Assembly: GCA_903823025.1 (NCBI GenBank)
Contig: CAIJRK010000055.1
Span: 1-64,000 of the forward strand
Length of the DNA: 64,000 bases
Source of the DNA: an uncultured beta proteobacterium
GTDB taxonomy: Bacteria; Pseudomonadota; Gammaproteobacteria; Burkholderiales; Burkholderiaceae_C
Direction of reading: 5' to 3'
Shown here: one piece after another, positions 63,882-64,000 of the stretch
How the letters are laid out: each line of letters begins with the position of its first letter
How positions within the stretch are numbered: position 1 is the first letter of the stretch
The notes under the pieces: generated by a model
What the model was told of the DNA's origin: nothing
Databases searched by the model: none
What the model saw: only the letters and a program-made list of their open reading frames with translations
Made by a program: the position numbers and the translations under genes

Positions 63882-64000
63882 TTAAAACGTCAGTGTTTTA
63901 ACGCCGCTGGCGGTGCCCAGCAGGCAAATCTGTGCCTTCTGAAAAGCAAACACGCCCACCGTCACCACGCCCGGCCACTGGCTCACCTGTGATTCAAAAG
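63882..64000 (-). CDS. rpiA: Ribose-5-phosphate isomerase A, C-terminal part
   Basis: The minus-strand frame that enters at the right edge ends at TAA (63882-63884). It reads [20 protein letters not shown], then [17 protein letters not shown], the classic RpiA C-terminus (Gly-Val-Val-Thr-x-Gly-x-Phe and the LLGT-GVKTL end). The N-terminal two thirds with the catalytic residues are outside the window. It is convergent with the glutaredoxin gene, 3 bases apart. Confidence 0.85.
   Translation of the reverse strand, partial: FESQVSQWPGVVTVGVFAFQKAQICLLGTASGVKTLTF

Overview
The window looks like a chromosomal segment of a facultatively denitrifying or nitrate-respiring betaproteobacterium of the order Burkholderiales, most likely family Comamonadaceae (Rhodoferax/Polaromonas/Acidovorax-like). 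This rests on recalled protein resemblance: a BktB-type thiolase, a lipoyl-domain-bearing E3 behind aceEF, sucAB-lpdA-zapE, a NarXL-NarK1-NarK2-NarGHJI cluster, and glutathione-dependent formaldehyde oxidation. No species call is possible without a search. No tRNA, rRNA, CRISPR array or prophage was seen.

Layout. 1-571: the right end of an IS5-family element and the 3' remnant of a gene it interrupts. 578-16702: a single-strand (minus) run that reads, in transcription order, SDR, bktB, narX, narL, narK1, narK2, narG, narH, narJ, narI, a parvulin-type PPIase and a beta-carbonic anhydrase; this is a complete membrane-bound nitrate respiration module with its own two-component sensor. 16831-23813: envelope/stress small proteins, an RluA-type pseudouridine synthase translationally coupled to a soluble hybrid PAS kinase, a lipoprotein UshA-type 5'-nucleotidase and a CYTH-CHAD protein. 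23827-25813: an AT-rich patch with a BCCT transporter that looks acquired. 25906-37346: housekeeping and accessory genes, including dusC, the frmA-fghA formaldehyde operon, an MCP, an ETF-ubiquinone oxidoreductase-gcvH pair, ubiC and a PP2C phosphatase. 37353-44265: sucA-sucB-lpdA-zapE (2-oxoglutarate dehydrogenase). 44549-48432: small mixed genes (isochorismatase fold, AcuI, NlpC/P60, an RNase D-like exonuclease). 48521-60197: lactate permease, aceE-aceF-lpdA (pyruvate dehydrogenase) and a divergent sensor kinase/FixJ-type regulator pair. 60274-64000: folD, prlC, a DUF4124-glutaredoxin fusion and the 3' end of rpiA.

How it fits together. Lactate uptake, pyruvate dehydrogenase, 2-oxoglutarate dehydrogenase and ETF-QO feed electrons to the quinone pool (ubiC supplies 4-hydroxybenzoate for ubiquinone), and NarGHI drains that pool to nitrate. 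The most interesting non-coding signals are (a) a NarL-style 7-2-7 heptamer pair plus an FNR-like half-perfect site upstream of narK1; (b) GC-rich stem-loops in every E1/E2/E3 intergenic gap of both 2-oxoacid dehydrogenase operons, one of them a full intrinsic-terminator structure about 22 bases ahead of lpdA; and (c) two palindromes sharing a 9-base core between aceE and the divergent kinase. I found no clear undescribed defence or mobile system; the novelty here is mainly regulatory architecture.
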